This document shows positions 20,765 to 29,278 of a DNA stretch of 64,000 bases, piece by piece. A program made the position numbers and the translations under genes. Numbering within the stretch: position 1 is the stretch's first letter; each line of letters begins with the position of its first letter. The notes under the pieces are model-generated. The model was not told the DNA's origin. It saw nothing but the letters and a program-made list of their open reading frames with translations, and searched no databases. Source of the stretch: Catenovulum agarivorans DS-2 (GTDB taxonomy: Bacteria; Pseudomonadota; Gammaproteobacteria; Enterobacterales; Alteromonadaceae); assembly GCF_000568405.1 (NCBI RefSeq), contig NZ_ARZY01000005.1, forward strand, positions 102,751 to 166,750, read 5' to 3'.

Positions 20765-21370
20765 TTAGTAATATGCTTTAGAACTCCACGCCCTACCTAT
20801 TTGTTCATAGGGGACAGAGCCTTGATAACCACCTGGTACAGGTAAATATTTCAAAAACTTTAATGCCCCCTCTTCTGAAGTGCAGAAACCAAATACAGTT
20901 AGATTTTTAATAAACTTCAAGTTTGCTCTATCCACTTGGTTAAAACCATTACGTGCTTGCTCTGCATCTGTTAACAACGCGAGCTGCTGTTGGTCATTAC
21001 ACAAATAGAACTCCAACTGAAAACGTTTTACCGACATCTCATTCATTTTATTCACCAGCGACACTGCATTCTTTTGTTCTACAGCTGTATGAACATTCGC
21101 AAGCTGATGGTCAATAAAGCCATGGCAATCAACGTCTGTCGCGCCGACACTATCCGTAGTAGGAATAATCTGCCCGACTATACTGTGCAATATAATCATT
21201 TGATTTTTAGTAAATACACGACCGTCAATTTTGTAACTGTTTACATTTTTTGTGTAACAAAAAGCAGACTTAATTGCCTGCTCTCCTAACAGCTGGCTTG
21301 CGGCAGCTGTGCCAAGCACAGCGCCTAAGCCTTGTAACAGTCGTCGCCTATTGGTGACGATTGAACTCAT
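20765..21370 (-). CDS. Gluconate 2-dehydrogenase subunit 3-like small subunit with Tat signal
   Basis: This is the small partner of the GMC dehydrogenase. The N-terminus contains RRRLLQGLGAVLG followed by AAAS, a twin-arginine signal. The mature part shows NQMIILHSIVGQIIPTTDSVGATDVD, the typical start of subunit-3 proteins, and ends TVFGFCTSEEGALKFLKYLPVPGGY (quoted in parts). The 201-residue length is usual. It precedes the GMC gene by 83 bp and overlaps the upstream permease stop by 4 bp. It is probably needed for folding and export of the flavoprotein. Confidence 0.88.
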   Translation of the reverse strand: MSSIVTNRRRLLQGLGAVLGTAAASQLLGEQAIKSAFCYTKNVNSYKIDGRVFTKNQMIILHSIVGQIIPTTDSVGATDVDCHGFIDHQLANVHTAVEQKNAVSLVNKMNEMSVKRFQLEFYLCNDQQQLALLTDAEQARNGFNQVDRANLKFIKNLTVFGFCTSEEGALKFLKYLPVPGGYQGSVPYEQIGRAWSSKAYY

Positions 21371-22605
21371 AGAGCCTCTCCAGTTTGATTGGGGGTAACA
21401 TCATTTTGTGCTTTATTTTTACGCATAAATAAATATAGCGCAGCGAAAGCAACTATGAGTATAGTTGGGAATATGGCTAAATTAGATAAAGCGACTTGAC
21501 CAGCAACTAATTCGGCCTCTGCGCCAGTCAAGTTTTGCGCTTCTGCAGCTGCACGCGCTGCATCAATCCAACCACCGATAATTGGATTCCACATACTCAC
21601 TGCAAACATGCCTGCACCACCAATAAGTGACATACCTAAGGCACCTGTTTTAGGTTGGTATTCTGCAATAAACCCAATCATGGTTGGCCAGAAATAAGTT
21701 ACGCCTAATGCAAACACAATTGCAGCTACATAAACCATACCACCCGTTACAGTGCTCATTAAGTAGATACCTGCTGCAGAGAGCACAGCCGACATCAATA
21801 ATATTCCAACTGGATTTAGCGTATGTACCAATGGGCCAGCAAAATAACGACCAACAGCCATAAGACCAGTAATCATTGCCATAATTAACATTGGAGATGC
21901 ACCAGTTGCACCTAAAATGCGTTCAATCCATTGTTGTGTACCTAGCTCTGTGGTTGCAGTTAACGTCATACACAACACCATAAATAAGAACAGCGGTGAG
22001 AATAATGCTTTGATATTGGCAGAAGTAGAATTTTCGATATGTACCGCTTCTGGAAACTTCTGAGTAAACATCATGAAACCATAGATTACTGTTGGAATTA
22101 GCATAACTGCAATTTGTAACTCCCAACCTAAGCCCATATCTGTCATAAATTTAGAAATTAGTGCGCCAATTACAATACCGCCAGGGAACCACACGTGAAA
22201 ACGATTCAACATTGTCGTTTTGTTTTTATTGTAAATGTCGGCTATTAGCGGGTTACACCCTGCTTCAACCGCCCCATTGGCAAAACCAACGAAGAAGCTA
22301 GAAACTAACAGCAGCCAGAAACCATCGGCCATTATGGTTAATGCTAACCCTAATAAATGGCCTATAAACGCAATTAAAATTAACTTACGCGCACCTATCC
22401 AATTATAAAGCAACCCACCAAACATGGTTGCGACCGGAAAGCCTAAAAAGGCCATCGCATTTATCCAACCTAATTGGCTGTCTGTTAAATTAAAACTTTC
22501 GCTTAACTGACCCAATATACCTGCGCGAATTGCGAAGGTCATTGCGGTAACCGTTAGTGCTATACAGCTTGCAATAAAAAGCCTATTGGCTTGCTGAGTA
22601 TTCAT
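21367..22605 (-). CDS. MFS sugar-type permease
   Basis: This is a twelve-helix major facilitator of about 412 residues. The first half has the loop GGLLYNWIGARKLI (motif A-like) and FFVGFANGAVEAGCNPLIADIY, a sequence style seen in sugar permeases of the FucP/NHS-like groups. I place the start at the ATG 22605, preceded by GAGG at good spacing; the frame is open 24 codons further upstream but that would overlap the previous gene. It lies between the isomerase and dehydrogenase genes and probably imports the sugar or its keto derivative (inference). Confidence 0.88.
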   Translation of the reverse strand: MNTQQANRLFIASCIALTVTAMTFAIRAGILGQLSESFNLTDSQLGWINAMAFLGFPVATMFGGLLYNWIGARKLILIAFIGHLLGLALTIMADGFWLLLVSSFFVGFANGAVEAGCNPLIADIYNKNKTTMLNRFHVWFPGGIVIGALISKFMTDMGLGWELQIAVMLIPTVIYGFMMFTQKFPEAVHIENSTSANIKALFSPLFLFMVLCMTLTATTELGTQQWIERILGATGASPMLIMAMITGLMAVGRYFAGPLVHTLNPVGILLMSAVLSAAGIYLMSTVTGGMVYVAAIVFALGVTYFWPTMIGFIAEYQPKTGALGMSLIGGAGMFAVSMWNPIIGGWIDAARAAAEAQNLTGAEAELVAGQVALSNLAIFPTILIVAFAALYLFMRKNKAQNDVTPNQTGEAL

Positions 22606-22615
22606 ATTGTTCGCC

Positions 22616-23668
22616 TCACAGTCCAAGTATTTTATTATTAAATTCGCGATCTGCTTCGACACCAGCAAAATCATCAAAAGCTTTATCAGTGGTGCGTATT
22701 AGGTGTTTAGCAATAAACGGCGCACCTTCTTGAGCACCTTGTTCAGGGTGCTTCATACAACATTCCCACTCCAACACAGCCCAACCTTTGAATCCGTATT
22801 GAGTTAATTTGCTAAAGATACCGCTGAAATCTATTTGACCATCCCCTAATGAGCGGAAGCGCCCAGGTCTTTCTTGCCAACCTTGATAACCGCCATAAAC
22901 ACCCGCTTTGCCGTTTGGCAAAAACTCTGCGTCTTTTACATGGAATGCTTTGATGCGATCGTGGTAAAAATCGATAAACTGTAAATAATCTAACTGCTGT
23001 AAAACGAAATGGCTTGGATCATAAAGAATGTTCGCTCTTGCATGATTATTAGTTGCTTCTAAGAAACGCTCAAAAGTAACACCGTCATGTAAGTCTTCAC
23101 CTGGGTGAAGTTCGTAACAAACGTCGACACCATTTTCATCAAAGGTATTTAAGATTGGTAACCAGCGCTCCGCTAAAGCTTCAAAGCCTTGTTCAACTAA
23201 TCCTGCAGGGCGCTGTGGCCAAGGGTAAACTGTATGCCATAAAAACGAACCCGAAAAACTCGCATGCGCAGTTAAGCCTAGTTTGTTGCTCGCAACCGCG
23301 GCGTATTTCATTTGTTGAATGGCCCATTCTGTGCGAGCAGCTGGATTGCCCTTCACTTCATCAGGCGCAAAACCATCAAACATGGTGTCGTATGCTGGAT
23401 GTACTGCAACCAATTGGCCTTGTAAGTGCGTTGACAACTCACTGATAGCTAAGCCTTGCTCTGCTGCTATGCCTTTAATTTCATCACAATAATCACTGCT
23501 TTCTGCGGCGAGTTCCAAATTGAACAATCTCTTGTCCCATGTTGGTATTTGCACGGCTTTATACCCCATACCTGCAACCCATTTACAAATACTCTCAAAT
23601 GAATTGTATGGTGCTTCATCACCTGCAAACTGCGCTAAAAAAATACCTGGGCCTTTAATTTGACTCAT
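22616..23668 (-). CDS. Sugar phosphate isomerase/epimerase family TIM barrel (cytoplasmic)
   Basis: This 350-residue protein of the AP-endonuclease-2-like TIM-barrel family has no signal peptide. Typical barrel segments are GYKAVQIPTWDKRLF, ELSTHLQGQLVAVHPAYD, GVDVCYELHPGEDLHDG, NILYDPSHFVLQQ, IKAFHVKDAEF and AVLEWECCMKHPEQG, which supply the metal-binding Glu, His and Asp. Such proteins accompany Gfo/Idh/MocA dehydrogenases in inositol, levoglucosan and keto-glycoside pathways. The substrate is not determined. It is 16 bp downstream of the dehydrogenase gene and 10 bp upstream of the permease start. Confidence 0.9.
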   Translation of the reverse strand: MSQIKGPGIFLAQFAGDEAPYNSFESICKWVAGMGYKAVQIPTWDKRLFNLELAAESSDYCDEIKGIAAEQGLAISELSTHLQGQLVAVHPAYDTMFDGFAPDEVKGNPAARTEWAIQQMKYAAVASNKLGLTAHASFSGSFLWHTVYPWPQRPAGLVEQGFEALAERWLPILNTFDENGVDVCYELHPGEDLHDGVTFERFLEATNNHARANILYDPSHFVLQQLDYLQFIDFYHDRIKAFHVKDAEFLPNGKAGVYGGYQGWQERPGRFRSLGDGQIDFSGIFSKLTQYGFKGWAVLEWECCMKHPEQGAQEGAPFIAKHLIRTTDKAFDDFAGVEADREFNNKILGL

Positions 23669-23684
23669 TATTAGTTGCTCCCAA

Positions 23685-24860
23685 TTAAAGTGTTATATTT
23701 TGTGGTTCAATGACAAATGTGTGCCATTTAGTGTCTGATTGGCTAGATACAACGGCATTTTCAATAAAGGCCATACCACGCACAGCTTCTTTAATACCGG
23801 GTACATCTTGCTCAACGGCGGTAGCTTGAACGCCAGCGGCTTTTGCACGGACTTGCCCTGCAAAATTACGATAAATATTGGCAAATGCTTCTATATAACC
23901 TTCAGGATGGCCTGCTGGAATACGCAAATTTGCATTGGCAATATCTGATAATGGGCCAACGCCTGAACGAACAATTTGAATTGGTTGGTCGTTGTATTTA
24001 ACAATTAAGCTGTTTGGTTCTTGCTGCGACCATTCCAACGCGGCTTTAGTACCGTATGCACGAATACGTAAATTGTTTTCTTCACCCACTGAAATTTGGC
24101 TCGCCATTAATACACCACGGCAGCCCGATCTAAATTTCAATAAAATTGTGCCATCGTCATCTAATTTACGCCCTTCAACAACCGAGCCTAAATCAGCACA
24201 TATTTGCGAAATTTCATCCCCACAAACATATTCAGCTAAGTTCGCCGCGTGAACGCCAATATCGCCCATACAGCAGCTAATGCCTGCTTGTTTTGGGTCT
24301 AACCGCCAGCTTGCTTGTTTGTTATCTTCACCCGGCGCTTGAGCTAACCAACCCTGTGGGTATTCAACGACAACTTTGGTAATGTCGCCTAAATCACCAT
24401 TTGCAATGCGCTGACGTGCTTCTTTTACTAAAGGATAACCAGTGTAGGTGTGAGTTAATCCGTACAACACATCGTGTTTTGAAAGCAAGGATTGTAGCTC
24501 TAGCGTTTCTGCTAAGGTAAAGGTTGCAGGTTTATCTGACATCACATGAAAGCCATATTCAAACGCCATTTTTGCAACCGGAAAGTGCATATGATTTGGC
24601 GTCACAATGGCAACAAATTGCATGCGTTGCTCGGCTGGTAACTGAGCTTCTTGCTCAAACATTTGTTGGTACGATGCATAACAACGTGCTGGGTCTAAAT
24701 ATAATGCTTTGCCCGATTCAATGCTGCGAGTTTCATTGCTGCTGAATGCACCACAGACTAATTCAATTTGTCCGTCTAAATTTGCAGCCATACGATGTAC
24801 AGCACCGATAAAGGCCCCCTGGCCGCCACCGACCATACCCATTCTAATTTTTTTAGTCAT
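23685..24860 (-). CDS. Gfo/Idh/MocA family NAD(P)-dependent sugar dehydrogenase
   Basis: This is a cytoplasmic oxidoreductase of 391 residues. The N-terminal Rossmann motif is MVGGGQGAFIGAVHR (residues about 9-23), and the family's EKP-type signature appears as SDKPATFTL. CCMGDIGVHAANLAEYV holds the catalytic His/Asp region. It would reduce or oxidise a sugar keto group with NAD(P)H. It is the first gene of the minus-strand cluster and faces the AraC regulator across 208 bp, so the cluster promoter should be in that gap. Confidence 0.92.
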   Translation of the reverse strand: MTKKIRMGMVGGGQGAFIGAVHRMAANLDGQIELVCGAFSSNETRSIESGKALYLDPARCYASYQQMFEQEAQLPAEQRMQFVAIVTPNHMHFPVAKMAFEYGFHVMSDKPATFTLAETLELQSLLSKHDVLYGLTHTYTGYPLVKEARQRIANGDLGDITKVVVEYPQGWLAQAPGEDNKQASWRLDPKQAGISCCMGDIGVHAANLAEYVCGDEISQICADLGSVVEGRKLDDDGTILLKFRSGCRGVLMASQISVGEENNLRIRAYGTKAALEWSQQEPNSLIVKYNDQPIQIVRSGVGPLSDIANANLRIPAGHPEGYIEAFANIYRNFAGQVRAKAAGVQATAVEQDVPGIKEAVRGMAFIENAVVSSQSDTKWHTFVIEPQNITL

Positions 24861-24897
24861 AAAACCACTCCCAAAGTTATTTTATTGTTAACCATGT

Positions 24898-24950
24898 TAG
24901 GACAAGTTAAACAACTTGAGTTAGAATGAATTCGGTTTATACTAGGACAA
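24898..24950. promoter_or_regulatory. Direct repeats in the dehydrogenase/AraC intergenic region
   Basis: TAGGACAA occurs at 24898-24905 and again at 24943-24950, 45 bp apart in the same orientation. ATTCGG is also repeated (about 24930 and 24951). Direct repeats a few helical turns apart are typical of AraC-family binding sites, and the regulator gene is adjacent. No direct evidence of binding. Confidence 0.35.
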
Positions 24951-25068
24951 ATTCGGCGTAGCAAATATAAAAAACTAGATTCATCCCGTTTACTATGAGT
25001 GGCTGAATGAAAAAATAGAACGAAGTAGATAATTAAACCACACAAAAATCACGGTATTTTAATAACAT

Positions 25069-25818
25069 ATGATTGGCTCCAACAAAATTGAACATCTAAA
25101 TTCGTTTTTGCAGCAAACTAACATCGCCCAATTGGTTAGCATGTTTGATTTATTGCCCGATATGCTATTTTGGATAAAAAACACCGACAGTCAGATTATT
25201 TATGCCAACAGTGCCTTTCAACAACATATTGGGGCGAACAGTTTAGAGCAAGCAATAGGCTTAACCGATTATGATTTTGCACCGCCACATTTAGCCCGGC
25301 AATATGTTGTCGACGACCAAAGGGTGATGGCTGGACAGACAGTTGATGATAGATTGGAGATGAACATACTAAAAAACGGTGAACTAAGGTGGTTTACCAC
25401 ATCCAAACGTATTTTATTAGACCAGCATCAACAAGTGATAGGCACCTACGGCGTTTCTCGCCATCTGGAAAAAACGTCACTGGCTTTGACCGGAATGCAG
25501 GCCGTTAAAATTCCGGTGGAATATATACGAGCAAACTACATGCATGACATATGCATTGTAAAATTAGCCGAGTTATCACATCTATCCATTAGTGCGCTTG
25601 AACGCCGCTTTAAAAAATACTTAAACAAAACCCCCAAACAATTTATCAACGAAGTTCGGCTTGAAAACGCTAGGCGGTTATTGATTGAAACAACCTTACC
25701 AATAGCAATGATTGCCAGTGAATGTGGCTTTGCTGATCCTAGCTATTTTACTCGACAATTCACCAAATTATTTGATGAAAAGCCATCAGATTTTCGTTTA
25801 TCTTTCAACACGGGCTAG
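25069..25818 (+). CDS. PAS-domain AraC family transcriptional regulator
   Basis: This is the probable local regulator of the divergent sugar cluster. Residues about 15-135 form a PAS domain (PDMLFWIKNTDSQIIYANSAF, then GELRWFTTSKRIL and GTYGVSRHLEKT; quoted in parts). Residues about 150-249 are the double HTH of AraC with LSISALERRFKKYLNKTPKQ and ASECGFADPSYFTRQFTKLF. Its 249 residues make it a compact two-domain sensor. A PAS rather than cupin sensor domain is unusual for a sugar AraC protein and could mean it responds to a small ligand or redox state. Confidence 0.9.
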   Translation: MIGSNKIEHLNSFLQQTNIAQLVSMFDLLPDMLFWIKNTDSQIIYANSAFQQHIGANSLEQAIGLTDYDFAPPHLARQYVVDDQRVMAGQTVDDRLEMNILKNGELRWFTTSKRILLDQHQQVIGTYGVSRHLEKTSLALTGMQAVKIPVEYIRANYMHDICIVKLAELSHLSISALERRFKKYLNKTPKQFINEVRLENARRLLIETTLPIAMIASECGFADPSYFTRQFTKLFDEKPSDFRLSFNTG

Positions 25819-25931
25819 TCAAAATTAAGTCAAGCAAAGCATATAAATTAGTCTATTGAATTTGCTTGAATTTTAACAACATGAGGCTAGAGTTAACCTT
25901 GACTGCAATTAAATTTAGCTAGGAATTACAA

Positions 25932-26627
25932 ATGGAAGTCGTAAACTTTAGAGTGGGCCAGCGAATCGTATCATTTAACATCCTTGACATTCTCCTGACA
26001 GAGAAATTTGCCAATGATCAAACACAAGTGCCGACAAAAGATATCTCCTTTTTAGGGGTCAAAAATTTTATGCATAATGCAACGCCTATTTACGACTTAG
26101 GTGCAGCATTAAACGGCGAAACAACCCTTAGCCACAATAAAGCACAACTAAAATACATCCACCAAGCGGAAGAAATTCTTCAAACCGAACGAATTACTGA
26201 CGCGGTTAAACTGCACAAATGCAACACAGTATTGGCTCAAATCCAATCTCATAACCAAGAAGTCGGCGAAGTATTAAACCAACTCATCTTAAGCCTACAA
26301 CAAAATACTAAAGTTGATTTTCAGCGCTTGACTCAACAACTGGTTATGCTAGAAGAGTTAATTGTTTCCAGCCATAAACCTGTAACTGTATATACGACAA
26401 CCAACGGTCAAGTGGCTAACGCTGGATTTGTAGTTGACAAAGTAGAAGATTCAATGCATATAGATGGTCAAAACATACAAAAATTAAATGACCTAGAGTT
26501 CCACACTGGCAAGATAGATCCCAGGGTACGCAATATGCTAAAAGGATTGATTTCAAACGAAAAAACATCGAGTCTATTGTTAGACCCAGCGGCTTTCTAT
26601 CAAGAAGTCGACTTTGCCCCAACCTAA
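25932..26627 (+). CDS. CheW-like domain protein with a helical insert
   Basis: The 231-residue protein reads as a CheW fold split in two. Residues 1-62 give the first half (FRVGQRIVSFNILDILL, then FLGVKNFMHNATPIYDLGAAL). Residues about 150-231 give the second half (NAGFVVDKVEDSMHI and TSSLLLDPAAFYQ). Between them is an 85-residue helical segment with spaced histidines and a cysteine (KYIHQ, LHKCN, QSHNQEVG). This faintly recalls the CZB zinc-binding domain of chemoreceptors, but the spacing differs. CheW proteins couple receptors to CheA; no chemotaxis gene is nearby. It heads a tightly packed five-gene unit ending in agmatine catabolism genes. The function is unknown. Confidence 0.72.
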   Translation: MEVVNFRVGQRIVSFNILDILLTEKFANDQTQVPTKDISFLGVKNFMHNATPIYDLGAALNGETTLSHNKAQLKYIHQAEEILQTERITDAVKLHKCNTVLAQIQSHNQEVGEVLNQLILSLQQNTKVDFQRLTQQLVMLEELIVSSHKPVTVYTTTNGQVANAGFVVDKVEDSMHIDGQNIQKLNDLEFHTGKIDPRVRNMLKGLISNEKTSSLLLDPAAFYQEVDFAPT

Positions 26628-26649
26628 CCAAATATTAGCTGTGAGTATA

Positions 26650-27639
26650 ATGAGTAGTTCTGAATTAGAGATTGAATGGATTAGTTTAGAGAATGCATCT
26701 GAAATTACAGGAGCTTCTTTGGCGATCATTCAAGATACAATTCGAAAATATCAAGACAATCCACTAGCCTTACGTTGTCAAAGCATAGATGGAGAGGTAT
26801 TCGTTGACAAAAAACAAATCATCAATCTCTTCCCTGCGTCTGCAAGCGCACTAGAAAAAGAAAAGATCCCAGGTACACTATTTCGCTGGTTTGATGATTT
26901 ACGCCGTGCATACGAGACCAGTGTAAACACTATGTTTAAACGCGTTGAACAAGTGAAAGATCAACACAAGTTGGACGTAGAAACTCAATACAAACTACAT
27001 ATAAAAATGCTCGAAAAAAAGCATCAGCAGCAACTCAAACAATTTGCGGTGCACTACAAACAAATGCTTGTACATAACAAAAAAACCATTGAAAAATTAG
27101 AGCAAGACAGCGAATTCTATCAGCAACAAATCACAGCTCAACAACAAACCATCGCCAAACTTAATTCACGGTATGATGCTGTTATTTTAGCGTTAAAAGA
27201 TAAAGAAAGACTGACAGAAAAAGACATTACTCCGTCCATGCCCAGTGCGCATGAAACTCACAAAACAATCGAGCAAACAACGGCTGATACAACTGCCCCC
27301 GACAACACAGATATTGCAGAAATACTCAACCAAGCATTTGCTGCTCGAGCAGACAAAGACCTTAATCTAGCTGCAGAATTATTTACTCAAGCCGCATATT
27401 TAGGAGATGAAAAAGCAATGGGCGCACTAGGGCGCTGTTATTGCATTGGTGAAGGTGTCGATAAAAACCTAGAACAAGGGCTGGCATGGCTGTATTTAGC
27501 GGCCGAATTTAATTTTGAGCCGGCAGTTATTAAAATTAACCAAGCTAAACACAAAACACCAGAGGCGTTAGAAAAAGCAATTCAATTAGCTGACGCACTG
27601 GCAATTCAAATAAAACTTAAACAAACTGAAAATTCATGA
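26650..27639 (+). CDS. Coiled-coil protein with Sel1-like repeat
   Basis: This is an orphan of about 329 residues. The first 65 residues look like a small helix-turn-helix/excisionase-type segment (WISLENASEITGASLAIIQ). Residues about 75-195 are a long charged coiled coil rich in Gln and Lys. A linker follows, then Sel1/TPR-like repeats (LAAELFTQAAYLGDEKAMGA, GVDKNLEQGLAWLYLAAEF). I take the ATG at 26650; a TTG at 26614 overlapping the preceding gene is possible. No signal or membrane segment. Sel1 proteins are usually scaffolds. Its stop overlaps the next start by 4 bp. Confidence 0.72.
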   Translation: MSSSELEIEWISLENASEITGASLAIIQDTIRKYQDNPLALRCQSIDGEVFVDKKQIINLFPASASALEKEKIPGTLFRWFDDLRRAYETSVNTMFKRVEQVKDQHKLDVETQYKLHIKMLEKKHQQQLKQFAVHYKQMLVHNKKTIEKLEQDSEFYQQQITAQQQTIAKLNSRYDAVILALKDKERLTEKDITPSMPSAHETHKTIEQTTADTTAPDNTDIAEILNQAFAARADKDLNLAAELFTQAAYLGDEKAMGALGRCYCIGEGVDKNLEQGLAWLYLAAEFNFEPAVIKINQAKHKTPEALEKAIQLADALAIQIKLKQTENS

Positions 27640-28232
27640 ACCTTGAAGACAAAAGACAGCTATTCGAAGCATTTTTTACCTTACCTTTCGAAGTAAAAAT
27701 AAATCTAGAACAAATAGAACAAAATCACGCGTTTGACCAGCAAGGTTTAGAATTAGAAATCCCCTACCCTTTTAAACTAGCTAGTGAGTTAAACAAAATT
27801 GATAACTCAAATAGCTATATGAATTCAAACCAGCAACTCCCGAATGACGTGAGTCGGATTCTAGCCATACAAAACAAAAAAATAGACTTAATGCTGTCCT
27901 ATTTGTTAATGCAAGAAGATCAACAAAAACATAGATATAGCACAACTCGCTTCGGTGCCGGTGGCCTAACAGTTAAAAGTAACAATAATTGGCTTATCGG
28001 TGACAAATTTAAACTAAAAATATTTATGCCAGAAGAAGCTTGTGCCGTATACTGCTTCGCCGAAATTATCGGCGTAATCGACAACGAGTCGGATAAGTTA
28101 TACGAAATTGTCTATAGCGTGATTCGAGACGAAGACAGAGAGGTCTTGGTTAGAATGGCGTTGCATCAGCAAAGTAAACAACTTAGACAACTTGCATTAG
28201 AAAGAGCAAGTCAAGCAAACGAGAACCAATGA
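27636..28232 (+). CDS. PilZ-like domain protein
   Basis: The 198-residue protein ends in what looks like a PilZ barrel: HRYSTTRFGAGGLTV followed by GDKFKLKIFMPEE, VYCFAEIIGVI, YEIVYSVIRDEDREVLVRM. In classic PilZ domains, an RxxxR motif and D/NxSxxG bind cyclic di-GMP. Here the second motif is degenerate (TTRFGAGG), so binding is uncertain. The first 100 residues are a helical region without a match. It overlaps both neighbours by 4 bp (ATGA), which shows strong coupling to the Sel1 protein and to the agmatine deiminase. Confidence 0.65.
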   Translation: MNLEDKRQLFEAFFTLPFEVKINLEQIEQNHAFDQQGLELEIPYPFKLASELNKIDNSNSYMNSNQQLPNDVSRILAIQNKKIDLMLSYLLMQEDQQKHRYSTTRFGAGGLTVKSNNNWLIGDKFKLKIFMPEEACAVYCFAEIIGVIDNESDKLYEIVYSVIRDEDREVLVRMALHQQSKQLRQLALERASQANENQ

Positions 28233-29266
28233 ACGCATATTTCCTCCCACCAGAATGGTACGGCCAAGACGCTATAATGCTTACTTGGCCACATGAACAA
28301 ACAGACTGGAAGTCCAACCTAGCTAAAGTTGAGCCTGTGTATGTTGAGCTTAGCCAGCAGATCTGTGCTCGACAAAACTTACTCATTGTTTGCAATCATG
28401 ATGGGCTAAAACAATCTGTCGAGAAATTGCTAGAACAACAGCAAGTAGATTTAAAGCGAGTCCACTTTGTCGTGTGCCCAACAGACGATACCTGGGCAAG
28501 GGATCATGGGCCGATTACCCTAATTAATAAACAAGGCAACCTACTCGCGTTGGATTTTACCTTTAATGGTTGGGGAAACAAATTTAATGCATGCAACGAC
28601 AACCAAATCAATCAACACATATTTAAGCAGTTTTCAATCAACTACCAAGCGCTAGAATTTGTTTTAGAAGGAGGCGCAATTGAAGCTGATGGTAATGGTT
28701 GTTTAATGGTAACGTCGGAATGTTTATTAAATCCAAACCGCAACCCCAGTTTTACCAAGGATGAAATTGAACAACAGCTAAAACGACACTTTGGCTGCAG
28801 CAAAGTATTGTGGTTAGAGCATGGAGCGTTAGACGGCGATGACACTGACGCACACATAGATACACTAGCGCGTTTTGCACCGGCAAATAAAATTGTCTAT
28901 CAGGGATGCGATGATCCACAAGATAACCATTTTAGCTCATTAGCGAAAATGAAATCACAGCTGGCAAAATTTACCAATCATTTAGACCAGCCGTATAAAC
29001 TTTATCAATTGCCTTGGCCCGACGCCCAATACGACATGCATAATCAGCGTTTACCTGCAACCTATGCTAACTTTTTAATTATCAACGGTGCTGTATTGCT
29101 GCCAGTGTATGGTGTTAAGCAAGACCAACAGGCAATCAAAATTATGCAACAAGTGTTCGATAAACATGAAGTTATTCCGATTAACTGTCTTCCCATCATT
29201 GAGCAGTTTGGCAGTTTGCATTGCATCACCATGCAGTTACCACAAGGTTTTTTACAACAAGTTTAG
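28229..29266 (+). CDS. aguA: Agmatine deiminase family protein
   Basis: This enzyme converts agmatine to N-carbamoylputrescine and ammonia. The guanidino-modifying fold is clear: TWARDHGP (88-95), LEGGAIEADG (146-155), DGDDTDAHIDTLARF with His209, and the nucleophile Cys332 in FGSLHCITMQLP. At 345 residues it is slightly shorter than plant-type AguA (about 365), and the usual GGGNIHCIT is FGSLHCIT, so substrate preference could differ. The next gene is the amidase of the following step. Translational coupling to the PilZ-like gene is unusual. Confidence 0.9.
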   Translation: MNAYFLPPEWYGQDAIMLTWPHEQTDWKSNLAKVEPVYVELSQQICARQNLLIVCNHDGLKQSVEKLLEQQQVDLKRVHFVVCPTDDTWARDHGPITLINKQGNLLALDFTFNGWGNKFNACNDNQINQHIFKQFSINYQALEFVLEGGAIEADGNGCLMVTSECLLNPNRNPSFTKDEIEQQLKRHFGCSKVLWLEHGALDGDDTDAHIDTLARFAPANKIVYQGCDDPQDNHFSSLAKMKSQLAKFTNHLDQPYKLYQLPWPDAQYDMHNQRLPATYANFLIINGAVLLPVYGVKQDQQAIKIMQQVFDKHEVIPINCLPIIEQFGSLHCITMQLPQGFLQQV

Positions 29267-29278
29267 TTGAAGTGAATT

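Noticed and set aside
26614..26649. TTG start for the Sel1 protein overlapping the CheW-like gene
   Set aside because: The ATG at 26650 is preferred; the extra residues show no conserved feature.
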